In this document: piece by piece, positions 1 through 7,890 of the stretch | Position numbering within the stretch: the first letter of the stretch is position 1 | How the letters are laid out: each line of letters opens with the position of its first letter | Notes under the pieces: generated by a model | What the model was told of the DNA's origin: nothing | Database searches by the model: none | Seen by the model: only the letters and a program-made list of their open reading frames with translations | Assembly: GCF_021117295.1 (NCBI RefSeq) | Contig: NZ_CP088247.1 | Coordinates: forward strand, 5,099,001-5,163,000 | DNA from: Methylorubrum sp. B1-46 | GTDB taxonomy: Bacteria > Pseudomonadota > Alphaproteobacteria > Rhizobiales > Beijerinckiaceae | Direction of reading: 5' to 3' | DNA length: 64,000 nt | Made by a program: the position numbers and the translations under genes

Positions 1-313
1 GGCGGCCGCCGGCCTTCATCGTGGCGACGCCCTCGTCCCAGCCGCGGATCACCTGGCCGGCGCCGATGGTGAAGGAGAAGGGCTGACCGCGGTCGCGGGA
101 GGAGTCGAACTTCTTGCCGCGCTTGCCGCCGCCCTCGTCGAGCCAGCCGGTATAGTGGACGGTGACCTGCTGGCCGCTCTTCGGCTCGGGTCCGGTGCCG
201 ACCACCTCGTCGGTGTAGCTGAGGCCTGAGGGCAGCGTCACGGGCTGGGCGGCGGAAGCGGCACTGGTCATGGCGAGGACGATGGCTCCGGCGATGGGTA
301 GGATCGAGCGCAT
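1..313 (-). CDS. Secreted FKBP-type peptidyl-prolyl isomerase (partial, C-terminus off window)
   Basis: The first 104 residues are visible; the gene continues beyond the left edge. The ATG at 313 is followed by a signal peptide (about residues 1-22, ending ASAA), so the product is exported to the periplasm. The FKBP fold signature follows: [13 protein letters not shown], then [20 protein letters not shown], the motif that lines the proline-binding pocket. A short basic Gly/Lys-rich insertion (EGGGKRGKK) sits between strand motif and FDSS, which is common in bacterial FKBPs. The expected role is cis-trans isomerisation of X-Pro bonds during folding of exported proteins. Confidence 0.93.
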   Translation of the reverse strand, partial: MRSILPIAGAIVLAMTSAASAAQPVTLPSGLSYTDEVVGTGPEPKSGQQVTVHYTGWLDEGGGKRGKKFDSSRDRGQPFSFTIGAGQVIRGWDEGVATMKAGGR

Positions 314-380
314 GATGAATGTCTCGGCGCGTCGTCGCTGACGACGGGGCACGCGGGTTAGCACGCACCCGGCCGCATGG

Positions 381-848
381 CTAATAGCGGGCGCTCAACG
401 CCGCACGCTCCGCGGCCGGACAGGTGCCGGCCTGCGGGCCGACGACGAGGTCGCCTTGGCGCGGGTTGTTGAGGGCGAGCGGCCCCGTCTCCTTCCGGCC
501 GAGGAAACCGCCGCCGAGCTGGTTCTCGAAGAAGCCGTCGCCGAAGCGGATGTAGCAGCGGTCGATGATCGCCACCGTGTCGTAGCTTGCCCGGTAGGCG
601 GCCTGCTCAGGCAGGGCGCCCGGTCCGCAGGTCAGGGCCACGTCGATGCGGCCGGACTGGTAATAGTTGATTGTCTGCGAGCGGCCCGGCCGCACCGCGA
701 CCCACGGGCCGCCGTCGCGGCTGACCAGGGCGACGTAGCCCGACTTGTTGATGATCCGGCGGGCGCAGGACGCGTCCGCGGGTGCGATCCCCGCCGCCGT
801 GACGGCCAAAGCCGCCGCAACTCCGAGTGCCGTGCTCAACCCGCGCAT
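381..848 (-). CDS. Secreted hypothetical protein, four cysteines
   Basis: 155 residues. I chose the ATG at 848 because a strong Shine-Dalgarno (GGAGGG) lies just upstream; a longer frame to 992 lacks one. Residues 1-27 form a signal peptide (MRGLSTALG... ending APADAS). The mature part has four cysteines (near positions 28, 72, 96 and 142), so disulphides in the periplasm are plausible. I do not recognise a domain. It lies 67 bp upstream of the FKBP gene on the same strand, so the two may be co-transcribed. Confidence 0.75.
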   Translation of the reverse strand: MRGLSTALGVAAALAVTAAGIAPADASCARRIINKSGYVALVSRDGGPWVAVRPGRSQTINYYQSGRIDVALTCGPGALPEQAAYRASYDTVAIIDRCYIRFGDGFFENQLGGGFLGRKETGPLALNNPRQGDLVVGPQAGTCPAAERAALSARY

Positions 849-1196
849 CGATCCCTCCGCTCGCCCGCGCCGGGCTGGAAAAGCACCATCCCGACGGCCA
901 CGCTTTCGCGACAACCGGGAGCGGGCCAAGGCGTTCCATCGGCCGCCCCGGATGAACCCGGCTTCTTCCTCACTCGTGAAAATCGCATTCAAAACTGGTT
1001 GCCATGGCTTCTTTTAGGCCCATAAAATCAATTCAAAATGCGAGCGGACGCGACCGGGCTCGGCGGCTCGCCGACGCCGTCACGGAGCCGTTCGCGATTC
1101 AAGGGAGTTTCGTCCGATGGGCCGATGGCAGGCATCCAATCGACCGTCCGACTCGCTTCCTGCGTGCAGCCCCGTTGCGTGGGTCGGCTGAGCGCC
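849..1196. other. Divergent intergenic region
   Basis: 348 bp between the divergent secreted-protein gene and the CoA-transferase gene. It is expected to hold both promoters. An in-frame extension of the CoA-transferase frame reaches 1038, but those residues do not resemble the family. The stretch near 970-1035 is more AT-rich and includes a run of A/T-rich hexamers; no firm promoter or operator could be assigned. Confidence 0.5.
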
Positions 1197-2417
1197 ATGA
1201 CGCAGGCTCGGAAGTCCGGTCCGCTGGCCGGCGTGAAGGTGATCGAACTCGCCCACATCATGGCCGGGCCGGTCTGTGGGCTGATGCTCGGCGACATGGG
1301 CGCCGAGGTCATCAAGGTCGAGAAGATCGAGGGCGGCGACGACACCCGCCGCTCGGTCCCTCCGGCCATTGAGGGCGAGAGCGCGGCCTACATGATGATG
1401 AACCGCGGCAAGCGCGGCATCGCCCTCGACCTCAAGAGCGCGGAGGGCAAGACGATCCTGCGCCGCCTGCTCACGGACGCGGACGTGCTCATCGAGAACT
1501 ATCGCGCCGGCACGATGGAGCGCCTCGGCCTCGGCTACGAGATCCTGAGGCAGGAATTTCCGGGATTGGTCTACTGCTCGCTCTCGGGCTTCGGCCGATC
1601 GGGTCCTTACGCCGATCGGGCGGGCTTCGATCTCGTGGCGCAGGGCATGAGCGGGCTGATGAGCATTACCGGCGAGGGACCCGGCCGCCCGCCGATGAAG
1701 TGCGGGCCGCCGGTCACCGACATCACCGCCGGCATTCTGGCGGCGATGGGCGTGCTCGCCGCCCACGTCCGCAAGCTGAAGACCGGCGAGGGCCAGGTGG
1801 TCGATACCTCGTTGTTCGAGGCGGGCATCACCCTCACCTACTGGCAATCGGCCATCGCCATGGCGACCGGCGTCGCGCCGGGGCCCATGGGCTCGGCCCA
1901 TCCGCTGAACGCCCCCTACGAGGCGTTCGAGACGGCCGACGGCTGGATCACGATCGGCGCGGCCAACCAGACCAACTGGCTGCGCCTGCTCGCGGTGCTC
2001 GGCGCTGAAGACCTTGCTGCCGATCCGCGCTTCTCGGCCAATCGCGACCGGATGGAGAACCGCACGGCGCTCGCTGCGGCGCTCGCCCCGCATTTTCGCA
2101 ATGCATCCTCCGCCGACTGGCTCGCGCGGCTGGAGGCCGGCGGCGTGCCGGCCGGGCCCGTCCTCGACGTGCTCGCCATGCAGGCCGATCCGCAGGCGCT
2201 GGCCCGTGAGATGGTGGTGGAGGTCGAGCATACCCGCGCCGGGCGGATGAGCACGCTCGGCCTGCCGGTCGAGTTCTCGGCGACGCCGGGACGGGTGCAC
2301 GGGCCGGCGCCGCTGCTCGGCGAGCATAGCCGCGCCATCCTGGCGGAAGCCGGCTATGACGCGGCGGCGATCGACGATCTTGTCGCCCGGAATATCGTGC
2401 GCGAGACGGCGACCTAA
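1197..2417 (+). CDS. CaiB/BaiF-family (class III) CoA transferase
   Basis: 406 residues, normal for family III CoA transferases, which move CoA between carboxylates through an aspartyl-CoA intermediate. The ATG at 1197 puts the family start (GPLAGVKVIELAHIMAGP) at the N-terminus; the frame remains open to 1038 but the extra part looks non-coding. Recognisable blocks are GDMGAEVIKVE (about 32-42), RGKRGIALDLK (70-80), SGFGRSGPYADRAGFD (130-145) and the catalytic-Asp region PPVTDITAG with Asp near 175. A crotonase gene follows after 23 bp, so the pair probably activates and processes one acyl substrate. The substrate cannot be read from sequence. Confidence 0.9.
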   Translation: MTQARKSGPLAGVKVIELAHIMAGPVCGLMLGDMGAEVIKVEKIEGGDDTRRSVPPAIEGESAAYMMMNRGKRGIALDLKSAEGKTILRRLLTDADVLIENYRAGTMERLGLGYEILRQEFPGLVYCSLSGFGRSGPYADRAGFDLVAQGMSGLMSITGEGPGRPPMKCGPPVTDITAGILAAMGVLAAHVRKLKTGEGQVVDTSLFEAGITLTYWQSAIAMATGVAPGPMGSAHPLNAPYEAFETADGWITIGAANQTNWLRLLAVLGAEDLAADPRFSANRDRMENRTALAAALAPHFRNASSADWLARLEAGGVPAGPVLDVLAMQADPQALAREMVVEVEHTRAGRMSTLGLPVEFSATPGRVHGPAPLLGEHSRAILAEAGYDAAAIDDLVARNIVRETAT

Positions 2418-2440
2418 GACGAGATGAAGAGGGATGCCCG

Positions 2441-3256
2441 ATGAACGCTGACGCCAAGACCGACGAATTGCTCTTCGCGGTGGATGCGGCGGGCATCGCC
2501 CGCATCACCCTCAACCGGCCGCAGGCGCGCAACGCGCTCACCTTCGCCATGTATCGCGGCCTGGTGGAGCTGTGCGAGCGGATCGAGGTGGACCGCGCGA
2601 TCAAGGCGGTGATCATCACCGGCGCCGGCGACAAGGCCTTCGCAGCCGGCACCGACATCGCCCAGTTCCGCAGCTTCAGCAGGCTGGAGGACGCGATCGG
2701 CTACGAGCGCTTCATGGATCGGGTGCTCGGCGGGTTGGAGCGCCTGCGGGTGCCGACCATTGCGGCGATCGCCGGAGCCTGCACCGGCGGCGGGGCAGCG
2801 ATCGCCGCCGCCTGCGACCTCCGCATCGCCAGTCGCGACGCCCGCTTCGGCATCCCTATCGCCCGCACCCTCGGCAACTGCCTGTCGCAGAACACCCTGC
2901 GGCGTCTGGCGAACCTGATCGGTGCACCGCGGGTGAAGGACATCCTGTTCACCGCCCGGCTCGTCGAGGCGCAGGAGGCCCTCGCCATCGGCCTCGTCAA
3001 CGAGATCGTGGAGGATGCGGCCGCCGTTGCCGCCCGCGCCGACGCGCTCGCCGCCCTGCTCGCGAGCCACGCGCCCCTCACTCTGCAGGCGACCAAGGAG
3101 GGCCTGCGCCGCATCGCCGAGGAGGGCGCGGCGGAGGCTGGGGACGGCGAACAGGCCGGCGACGACCTGATCCTGATGACCTACATGAGCGAGGATTTTC
3201 GCGAAGGCATGGAAGCCTTCCTCGGGAAGCGCCCGCCGCACTTCAAGGGGCGGTAA
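2441..3256 (+). CDS. Enoyl-CoA hydratase/isomerase (crotonase) family protein, catalytic Glu residues missing
   Basis: 271 residues with a clear crotonase fold: LNRPQARNALT near 23-33, the oxyanion segment AFAAGTDIAQF, and GACTGGGAAIAAACDLRIAS. The two glutamates that catalyse hydration in rat mitochondrial enoyl-CoA hydratase (Glu144 in GGGCELA, Glu164 in FGQPEI) are here Ala (GGGAAIA) and Ile (FGIPIA). It is therefore unlikely to be an ordinary hydratase; an isomerase, decarboxylase, hydrolase or other CoA-thioester activity is possible. It lies 23 bp after the CoA transferase, in the same operon, and carries its own ATG with an upstream AAGAGGGAT-type ribosome site. Confidence 0.88.
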   Translation: MNADAKTDELLFAVDAAGIARITLNRPQARNALTFAMYRGLVELCERIEVDRAIKAVIITGAGDKAFAAGTDIAQFRSFSRLEDAIGYERFMDRVLGGLERLRVPTIAAIAGACTGGGAAIAAACDLRIASRDARFGIPIARTLGNCLSQNTLRRLANLIGAPRVKDILFTARLVEAQEALAIGLVNEIVEDAAAVAARADALAALLASHAPLTLQATKEGLRRIAEEGAAEAGDGEQAGDDLILMTYMSEDFREGMEAFLGKRPPHFKGR

Positions 3257-3326
3257 CGGGCGCCCCGCCCGTCTTCGCTTGCGCCGAGCCTCGCGACGAC
3301 CGCGGGTTCGACGCGGCGCCTCATAT

Positions 3327-3359
3327 CAAATCCGGACCCCTTTCGGGATGGCGGATTTG
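3327..3359. terminator. Inverted repeat between convergent genes
   Basis: CAAATCCG at 3327-3334 is complementary to CGGATTTG at 3352-3359, with a 17-nt loop. It lies between the crotonase stop (plus) and the GntR stop (minus), where a bidirectional terminator would be expected. There is no T-tract, so the role is inferred. Confidence 0.35.
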
Positions 3360-3395
3360 GCCGTCGCTCAAGCGCCGCGCGGGCTGGCTGATCCG

Positions 3396-3419
3396 CTCCC
3401 CGCTTCGATCGAGCGGGAG
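3396..3419. repeat. Short palindrome centred on TTCGATCGA
   Basis: CTCCCCGC/GCGGGAG arms flank the centre TTCGATCGA just beyond the gntR stop codon. A second element with the same centre and GC arms lies at 21892-21920, upstream of trpD, which suggests a dispersed small palindrome family rather than a gene-specific terminator. Confidence 0.5.
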
Positions 3420-3424
3420 GCGTG

Positions 3425-4102
3425 TCAGCTCTCCTCCTCGCCATACATCGCCGCGATCACCGGCTTCTTCGCGCGGATGTGCCGCCGCATCAGCGTGGCC
3501 AGACCGTCACCGTCGCGAGCACGCAGCAGCGGGATCATGCTCTCGTGCTCCTCGACCGCCAGCGCCCACTGCGCCTCGGTCTGGTGGGCGCTGTAGCGGG
3601 AGCGCTGGATGCGGCCGGTGAGGCCGAGATAGAGGCTGCGCAGCTTGGAATTGCGGCTCGCCACCATGATGGCTTCGTGGATTTCGCGGTTGAGGCGGAA
3701 ATAGTTCGACTCGTCGCGGGACTGCCACGCCGCCACCATGTCCCGGTGCATCGCCTCGATCGTGTTCAGCTCGTCCTCGGTGATCGAGCGGCAGGCGAGT
3801 TCGCAGGCGGTGGCTTCCAGCCCGGCGATGATCTCGATCATCTCCTCGAGTTCGTTGCGCGAGATGCTGGCAACGCGGGCACCGCGGTTGGGAAGCAGCT
3901 CCAAAAGACCTTCAGTCGCCAGAATCTTGATCGCCTCGCGGAGCGGCGTGCGTGAGATCCCGAACCGCTCGGTCAACTCGCTTTCGTTGACGCGCGCACG
4001 CGGCTCCAGCTCGCCCTCATTGATCAGTTCACGCATCCGGTCCGCGACCTCATCGTGAAGGTAGCGGCGGCTGATCCCGATACTGGGCTCAATTCTATTC
4101 AT
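3425..4102 (-). CDS. GntR-family transcriptional regulator, FCD (FadR-like) domain
   Basis: 225 residues, typical of the FadR subfamily. An N-terminal winged helix-turn-helix (LHDEVADRMRELINEGEL ... ELTERFGISRTPLREAI ... LLPNRGARVA, residues 14-80) is followed by an all-helical FCD ligand domain containing the expected acidic/histidine metal-binding positions (E near 89, H near 114 and 139, LLRARD and H near the end). Such proteins usually repress catabolic genes and respond to small organic acids. It converges with the CoA-transferase/crotonase pair and diverges from the aldolase gene. A perfect 12-bp palindrome 24 bp upstream of its start may be its operator. Confidence 0.92.
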   Translation of the reverse strand: MNRIEPSIGISRRYLHDEVADRMRELINEGELEPRARVNESELTERFGISRTPLREAIKILATEGLLELLPNRGARVASISRNELEEMIEIIAGLEATACELACRSITEDELNTIEAMHRDMVAAWQSRDESNYFRLNREIHEAIMVASRNSKLRSLYLGLTGRIQRSRYSAHQTEAQWALAVEEHESMIPLLRARDGDGLATLMRRHIRAKKPVIAAMYGEEES

Positions 4103-4125
4103 CGAGCTCTCAAAGAATTTTAAAT

Positions 4126-4137
4126 GCGAAAATTCGC
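4126..4137. promoter_or_regulatory. Candidate GntR operator palindrome
   Basis: The 12-mer GCGAAAATTCGC is a perfect inverted repeat in an AT-rich stretch 24 bp upstream of the gntR start, inside the divergent gntR/aldolase spacer. Its placement suits autoregulation and control of the divergent gene. The assignment is positional inference. Confidence 0.4.
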
Positions 4138-4353
4138 GTCGTAATTCCTAGACTTGCTGCTACCGCCTGTCGAGATACGTGACCGTTCCCACCTTCGTGA
4201 GCCACGTCGAATGTGCAGTGTTTCCGCGGGGACAATGGGGGCGCCGTGATCGAGCTTGCTTGCGGCCGATTGAATTTTTTATGCATTTAGCGGAACCGAG
4301 AAGGCCGGGTGTCGCGGACGATGCGACAGGACCAGACACCGGATGGATGCGCC

Positions 4354-5409
4354 ATGATCGACCTGTTCAGCGACACCCAGACGCGGCCGACGCCGGGCAT
4401 GCGCGAGGCTATGGCACGGGCGCAGGTTGGCGACGAGCAGTCGAACTCCGATCCGACCACCAATGCCCTGTGCGAGCGGGTGGCCGAGATGCTGGGTCAG
4501 GAGGCGGCCGTGTTCATGCCGTCGGGCACGATGTGCAACCTCGCCTCGATCCTCGTCCATTGCCGGGCCGGCGACGAGATCATCGTCGACGACCAGTCCC
4601 ACATCTACAACACGGAAGCCGCGGGCGCGGCGGCGATCGGCGGCGTGTCGGTGAAGCCGTTGCCGACGCGGGTCGGCCTGTTCTCCCTCGCCCAGGTCGA
4701 GGCGGCGATCCGGGTCCCGCAGCGCACGGCGCCGCGCTCACGGCTGGTCTCGATCGAGCAGACGACAAGCTTTTCCGGCGGGACGGTCTGGGACATTGGC
4801 GAGATGCGCCTGATCCGAGACTATGCCCAGGCGCGCGGTCTCAAGGCCCATATCGACGGGGCGCGGCTGCTCAACGCGGTGGTGGCCACGGGGCTCTCGG
4901 CGGCAGAGTACGCGGCCGGCTTCGACAGCGCCTGGATCGACCTGAGCAAGGGGCTCGGCTGCCCGGTCGGGGCGGTCCTGTGCGGCACGCGGGATTTTAT
5001 CGAACAGGCGTGGCAGTGGAAGTACCGGCTCGGCGGCGCCATGCGTCAGTCGGGCGTGCTGGCGGCGGCAGGCCTCTACGCGCTGGACCACCACATGACG
5101 CAACTCGCCGAGGACAACGCCAATGCCAGCCGGCTGCACCGGCTGATCGCCGATGTGCCGGGCCTCGCGTTCGACCCGACAGCGGGGCAATCCAACATCC
5201 TGTGCTTCACGGTGGAGGGCCTGAGCATCACCGCCTCGACCTTCGCGAAGGCCTGCCTTGAGGAAGGCGTGCGGGTGCGCGCGATCGGAACGCACCAGAT
5301 CCGCGCCACCGCCAATCTCGACGTGGACCGTGCCGGCATCGATCGGGCGGCGGAGGTGATCCGGGCGAAGGCCGCGGCGTTCGCGGCGACGGCCGAAGGA
5401 CGGATATAG
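4354..5409 (+). CDS. Low-specificity threonine aldolase / beta-eliminating lyase family protein
   Basis: 351 residues, fold-type I PLP enzyme. Landmarks: FSDTQTRPTPGMREAM at the N-terminus, the glycine-rich PSGTMCN (57-62), QSHIYNTEAA with the PLP-stacking His near 83, HIDGARL with Asp near 168, and WIDLSKGLGCPVGAVL with the Schiff-base Lys near 199. The family cleaves threonine or other beta-hydroxy amino acids to glycine and an aldehyde. The ATG at 4354 matches the family start (MIDLFSDT); in-frame starts at 4309 and 4321 add an unconserved tail. It is divergent from gntR and may be controlled by it. Confidence 0.9.
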   Translation: MIDLFSDTQTRPTPGMREAMARAQVGDEQSNSDPTTNALCERVAEMLGQEAAVFMPSGTMCNLASILVHCRAGDEIIVDDQSHIYNTEAAGAAAIGGVSVKPLPTRVGLFSLAQVEAAIRVPQRTAPRSRLVSIEQTTSFSGGTVWDIGEMRLIRDYAQARGLKAHIDGARLLNAVVATGLSAAEYAAGFDSAWIDLSKGLGCPVGAVLCGTRDFIEQAWQWKYRLGGAMRQSGVLAAAGLYALDHHMTQLAEDNANASRLHRLIADVPGLAFDPTAGQSNILCFTVEGLSITASTFAKACLEEGVRVRAIGTHQIRATANLDVDRAGIDRAAEVIRAKAAAFAATAEGRI

Positions 5410-5462
5410 CCCGATTGCGCTGAAGTGCCTGTCTGCGCGCGGTTTAAGGGCGGCACCGCAGC

Positions 5463-5594
5463 TCCTCATGCTGAGGTGCCGAGCGAGAGCTTGGCCTCGA
5501 AGCACGCCTGAACCTTCGATCAAAAGACGCCGATCAGACGGGTGAAGCGTTGCGGCGTGCTTCGAGGCTGCCGGCGCAGCACCTCAGTATGAGC
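5463..5594. repeat. Large imperfect palindromic repeat element (copy 1)
   Basis: The left arm (5463-5508, CTCATGCTGAGGTGC ... GCCTCGAAGCACGCC) is largely complementary to the right arm (5554-5594, GGCGTGCTTCGAGGC ... GCACCTCAGTATGAG). The same skeleton, CTGAGGTGC plus GGCCTCGAAG, recurs at 21111-21214 between trpE and trpG. It lies between the convergent aldolase and DUF4142 genes. It resembles REP/RPE-type elements of Rhizobiales; no coding potential was seen. Confidence 0.7.
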
Positions 5595-5695
5595 AGCGCT
5601 CAGGTTGCCAGGACAATCGGGTCCAACAGCCTCGCACTGGACTGGTCGTGAAAGAGGCGGCGCTCGCCACCGAACGCCGCCCCAAGCCGCAAAAC

Positions 5696-6241
5696 CTACT
5701 TCTTGCTGGCGAGGTCCTGCGCCATCTTCAGGTGCTCGTCGAGATGCGGCTTGGTCTTGATGGCGAAGGCTTTCAAGGCCGCATTGTCGCCGCCCTCGGC
5801 GTAGCGCTTGTAGAGATCGGTGGCGTTCTTGTGCGCCGTCACCTGATCGTCGTGATATTGCTTGGTGAAATCCTCGCCGCTCAGGCTCTTGAGCTTGTCG
5901 AGCTTGCTCTGGTGGCTCGAGTCGAGCGCGGTGGGCAGCGTGAGCTTCATGTCGCCGGTCTGGACCACGGATTTCAGCTCGTCCGAGGTCTTCTTGTGGT
6001 CCTCGATCATCTTCTTGGCGAAGGCCTTGGTCTTCTCGTCCGCCTTCTCCAGGGCGAGCTTGCTCGTCTGGTCCTCGAACATGTCGCTGATGACGGCCTG
6101 CGTGACGAAGTCCTGCGCCGTCGGGGCGACGCCGATCAGAGAATTCACGCCGGTCTTCTCGCCGACCGATTGGGCATGGGCCGGCATCCCCGCCGCGCCC
6201 AGCAGGAGCAGGCAGGCGGCAGCGGTGAGGGGCATTCTCAT
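5696..6241 (-). CDS. DUF4142 domain secreted protein (ferritin-like four-helix)
   Basis: 181 residues with a signal peptide (residues 1-23, ending AHA). The mature part is the DUF4142 four-helix, ferritin-like domain: DFVTQAVISDMFEDQTSKLALEKA, then AFAKKMIEDHKKTSDELKSV, and a C-terminal AFAIKTKPHLDEHLKMAQDL. In Rhizobiales such proteins are usually periplasmic and induced by general stress. A sigma-EcfG-like promoter (GGAAC-N16-GGTT) lies 37 bp upstream, consistent with that. The gene is transcribed alone. Confidence 0.88.
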   Translation of the reverse strand: MRMPLTAAACLLLLGAAGMPAHAQSVGEKTGVNSLIGVAPTAQDFVTQAVISDMFEDQTSKLALEKADEKTKAFAKKMIEDHKKTSDELKSVVQTGDMKLTLPTALDSSHQSKLDKLKSLSGEDFTKQYHDDQVTAHKNATDLYKRYAEGGDNAALKAFAIKTKPHLDEHLKMAQDLASKK

Positions 6242-6277
6242 GGATGTCTCCTAAGGCAGAATCGGACCTGTCGGAGC

Positions 6278-6302
6278 AACCGGAGCGGGCGGGCGATGTT
6301 CC
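6278..6302 (-). promoter_or_regulatory. Candidate sigma-EcfG (general stress) promoter of the DUF4142 gene
   Basis: Read on the minus strand it is GGAAC, 16 nt, then GGTT, close to the alphaproteobacterial EcfG consensus (GGAAC-N16/17-CGTT, recalled). The -10 element ends 37 nt before the ATG at 6241. Confidence 0.55.
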
Positions 6303-6323
6303 TGGCCGAGCCCGCCAGCGCCA

Positions 6324-7451
6324 TTACGCGTCGCAGTTCGCGGTCTCGCGGGCGAGCCAATCGATGACGCAGGAGAGCGCCTTGCGCTCGCTGCCGCCGG
6401 CCGCGAGTGACGCCTCGTAGGCGCGAATCTGTCCGTCGGCGCTGGAGCCGCACTCGGCGATGGTGAGCGCGTGGGCCACTTGCGCGGCGCAGCCCAGGGC
6501 CGCGGCGTCTTCCGCGACGAGATCAACCAGGCGCGCAACAAGGTGGCGGACCGGCACCGCCTCCTCCGCGGCCTCGTCGATGAGGGCCGCGTGGACGCCG
6601 TCGCGCTGCGCCCGCCACAGGTTCTCCATCACGAAGCCGCGCGAGGCGCCCGTCGGCCCAGCGTTGAGATCGGGCCGGCGGACGCAGAGTCGCACGAGGC
6701 AGCGATAGAGCGCGGCGACGGCCAGCGTGTCCTTGAGCCGGGTGCAACTGTCGGCGACCCGCAATTCGAGGGTCGGATAGCGGATCGATGGGCGGATGTG
6801 CCACCAGAGATAGGTCGCATCCTCGATCGCACCGGCCCGCGTCATCACCCGCACGTAGCGCTCGAAGTCACCGGCCCCGTCGAAGAGTTCCGGCAGGCCG
6901 GTGCGCGGCAATTCCGCGTAGGCGCGCAGGCGGTAGCCGGCCAGCCCCGTGCGGTGGCGCTCGTAGAAGGGCGAAGAGGTCGAGAGCGCGAGCAGCACCG
7001 GCAGGAACGGCATCAGCCGGTTGATCAGGGCGACGCGTTCGCTCGGCTCGGGCACCTCGACATGGACGTGCAGGCCGCTGACGATGGAGCGCCGCCCCAC
7101 CATCTGCAGCGTCTCGATCATCTTGCGATAGCGGACCTTGGCGGTCTCGCGCTGATCGGTCCAGATCGCGGTCGGGTGGGTGCCGGCGGCGAAGACCTTC
7201 AGGCCGTGCTCGCGGCCGATGGCGCACAGGCCGGTGCGAAGCTTGGCCAGCGCCTCATGGGTCTCACTGAAGCTCGCCGAGGGCTTGGAGCAGATCTCGG
7301 TCTGGCTCTCCAGCATCTCGCGCTCGACGCCCTCCAGCCGGCTTCGGGCCGCCTTGTGGAAGTCCGAGACCGATTCGCGCGGCGCGGCTCGGGTCCGGCT
7401 GCTCGCCAGGAACAGCTCCTCCTCGATGCCGAACCGGTATTCGTGTCCCAT
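6324..7451 (-). CDS. YbdK-family carboxylate-amine ligase (glutamate-cysteine ligase type 2 fold)
   Basis: 375 residues. The start GHEYRFGIEEELFLAS carries the acidic GIEEE motif of the GCS2 superfamily; later blocks include SQTEICSKPSAS, GTHPTAIW, GLHVHVEVP and HIRPSIRYPTLELRVAD. YbdK-type enzymes have weak glutamate-cysteine ligase activity in vitro and their physiological substrate is unsettled. It lies alone between the DUF4142 gene and a small lipoprotein gene, with 67 bp before the latter's stop. The ATG at 7451 fits the conserved N-terminus. Confidence 0.88.
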   Translation of the reverse strand: MGHEYRFGIEEELFLASSRTRAAPRESVSDFHKAARSRLEGVEREMLESQTEICSKPSASFSETHEALAKLRTGLCAIGREHGLKVFAAGTHPTAIWTDQRETAKVRYRKMIETLQMVGRRSIVSGLHVHVEVPEPSERVALINRLMPFLPVLLALSTSSPFYERHRTGLAGYRLRAYAELPRTGLPELFDGAGDFERYVRVMTRAGAIEDATYLWWHIRPSIRYPTLELRVADSCTRLKDTLAVAALYRCLVRLCVRRPDLNAGPTGASRGFVMENLWRAQRDGVHAALIDEAAEEAVPVRHLVARLVDLVAEDAAALGCAAQVAHALTIAECGSSADGQIRAYEASLAAGGSERKALSCVIDWLARETANCDA

Positions 7452-7518
7452 CGCGCGCCTCGCTTTTCCGGCCAGACCGGTCGGATGGAAGCAAGCGCGG
7501 GCCCAATCGGTTCGCGCG

Positions 7519-7890
7519 TTAACGAACGATACGATCGAGGCGGTTGTTCACGAAGAAATACAGCTCCTTGGCGCCGGGCTCGGTGTAGAGCACCTGCACC
7601 TCGCGACCGGACCGGCCCTCGCCGACCAAAACGTCGGTCGGCGGACGGCCCTTGAGCCGGACGAGGTCGCACTCGCCGATGCCGGGCTCGATGGCTGTGG
7701 CCGTTCCCGGCACCGGACCGGTGCAGGCGCCGCTCCCATCGAGAACGGGGCCGAGCGCCGCGGCCGGCGCCTTCGGTGGCACGGGCAGCACCGCGCTCGG
7801 CGGAGGCGGGGCCTGGATCGGGTCGCGGCGTTCGGCGCTGTTGCAGCCCGCCAGCAACAGGGCGGGCAGAAGTCCCAGAACGATTCTCAA
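7519..7890 (-). CDS. Small lipoprotein of unknown function
   Basis: 123 residues. The N-terminus MRIVLGLLPALLLAGC ends in a lipobox (LAGC, Cys16), so it is expected to be lipidated and anchored to a membrane. A proline/alanine-rich linker follows, then a compact domain (EPGIGECDLVRLKGRPPTDVLVGE ... VQVLYTEPGAKELYFFVNNRL) resembling small SmpA/OmlA-like outer-membrane lipoproteins only in general plan. Its ATG overlaps the stop of the upstream S10 peptidase gene by 4 bp, so the two are translationally coupled. Confidence 0.78.
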   Translation of the reverse strand: MRIVLGLLPALLLAGCNSAERRDPIQAPPPPSAVLPVPPKAPAAALGPVLDGSGACTGPVPGTATAIEPGIGECDLVRLKGRPPTDVLVGEGRSGREVQVLYTEPGAKELYFFVNNRLDRIVR

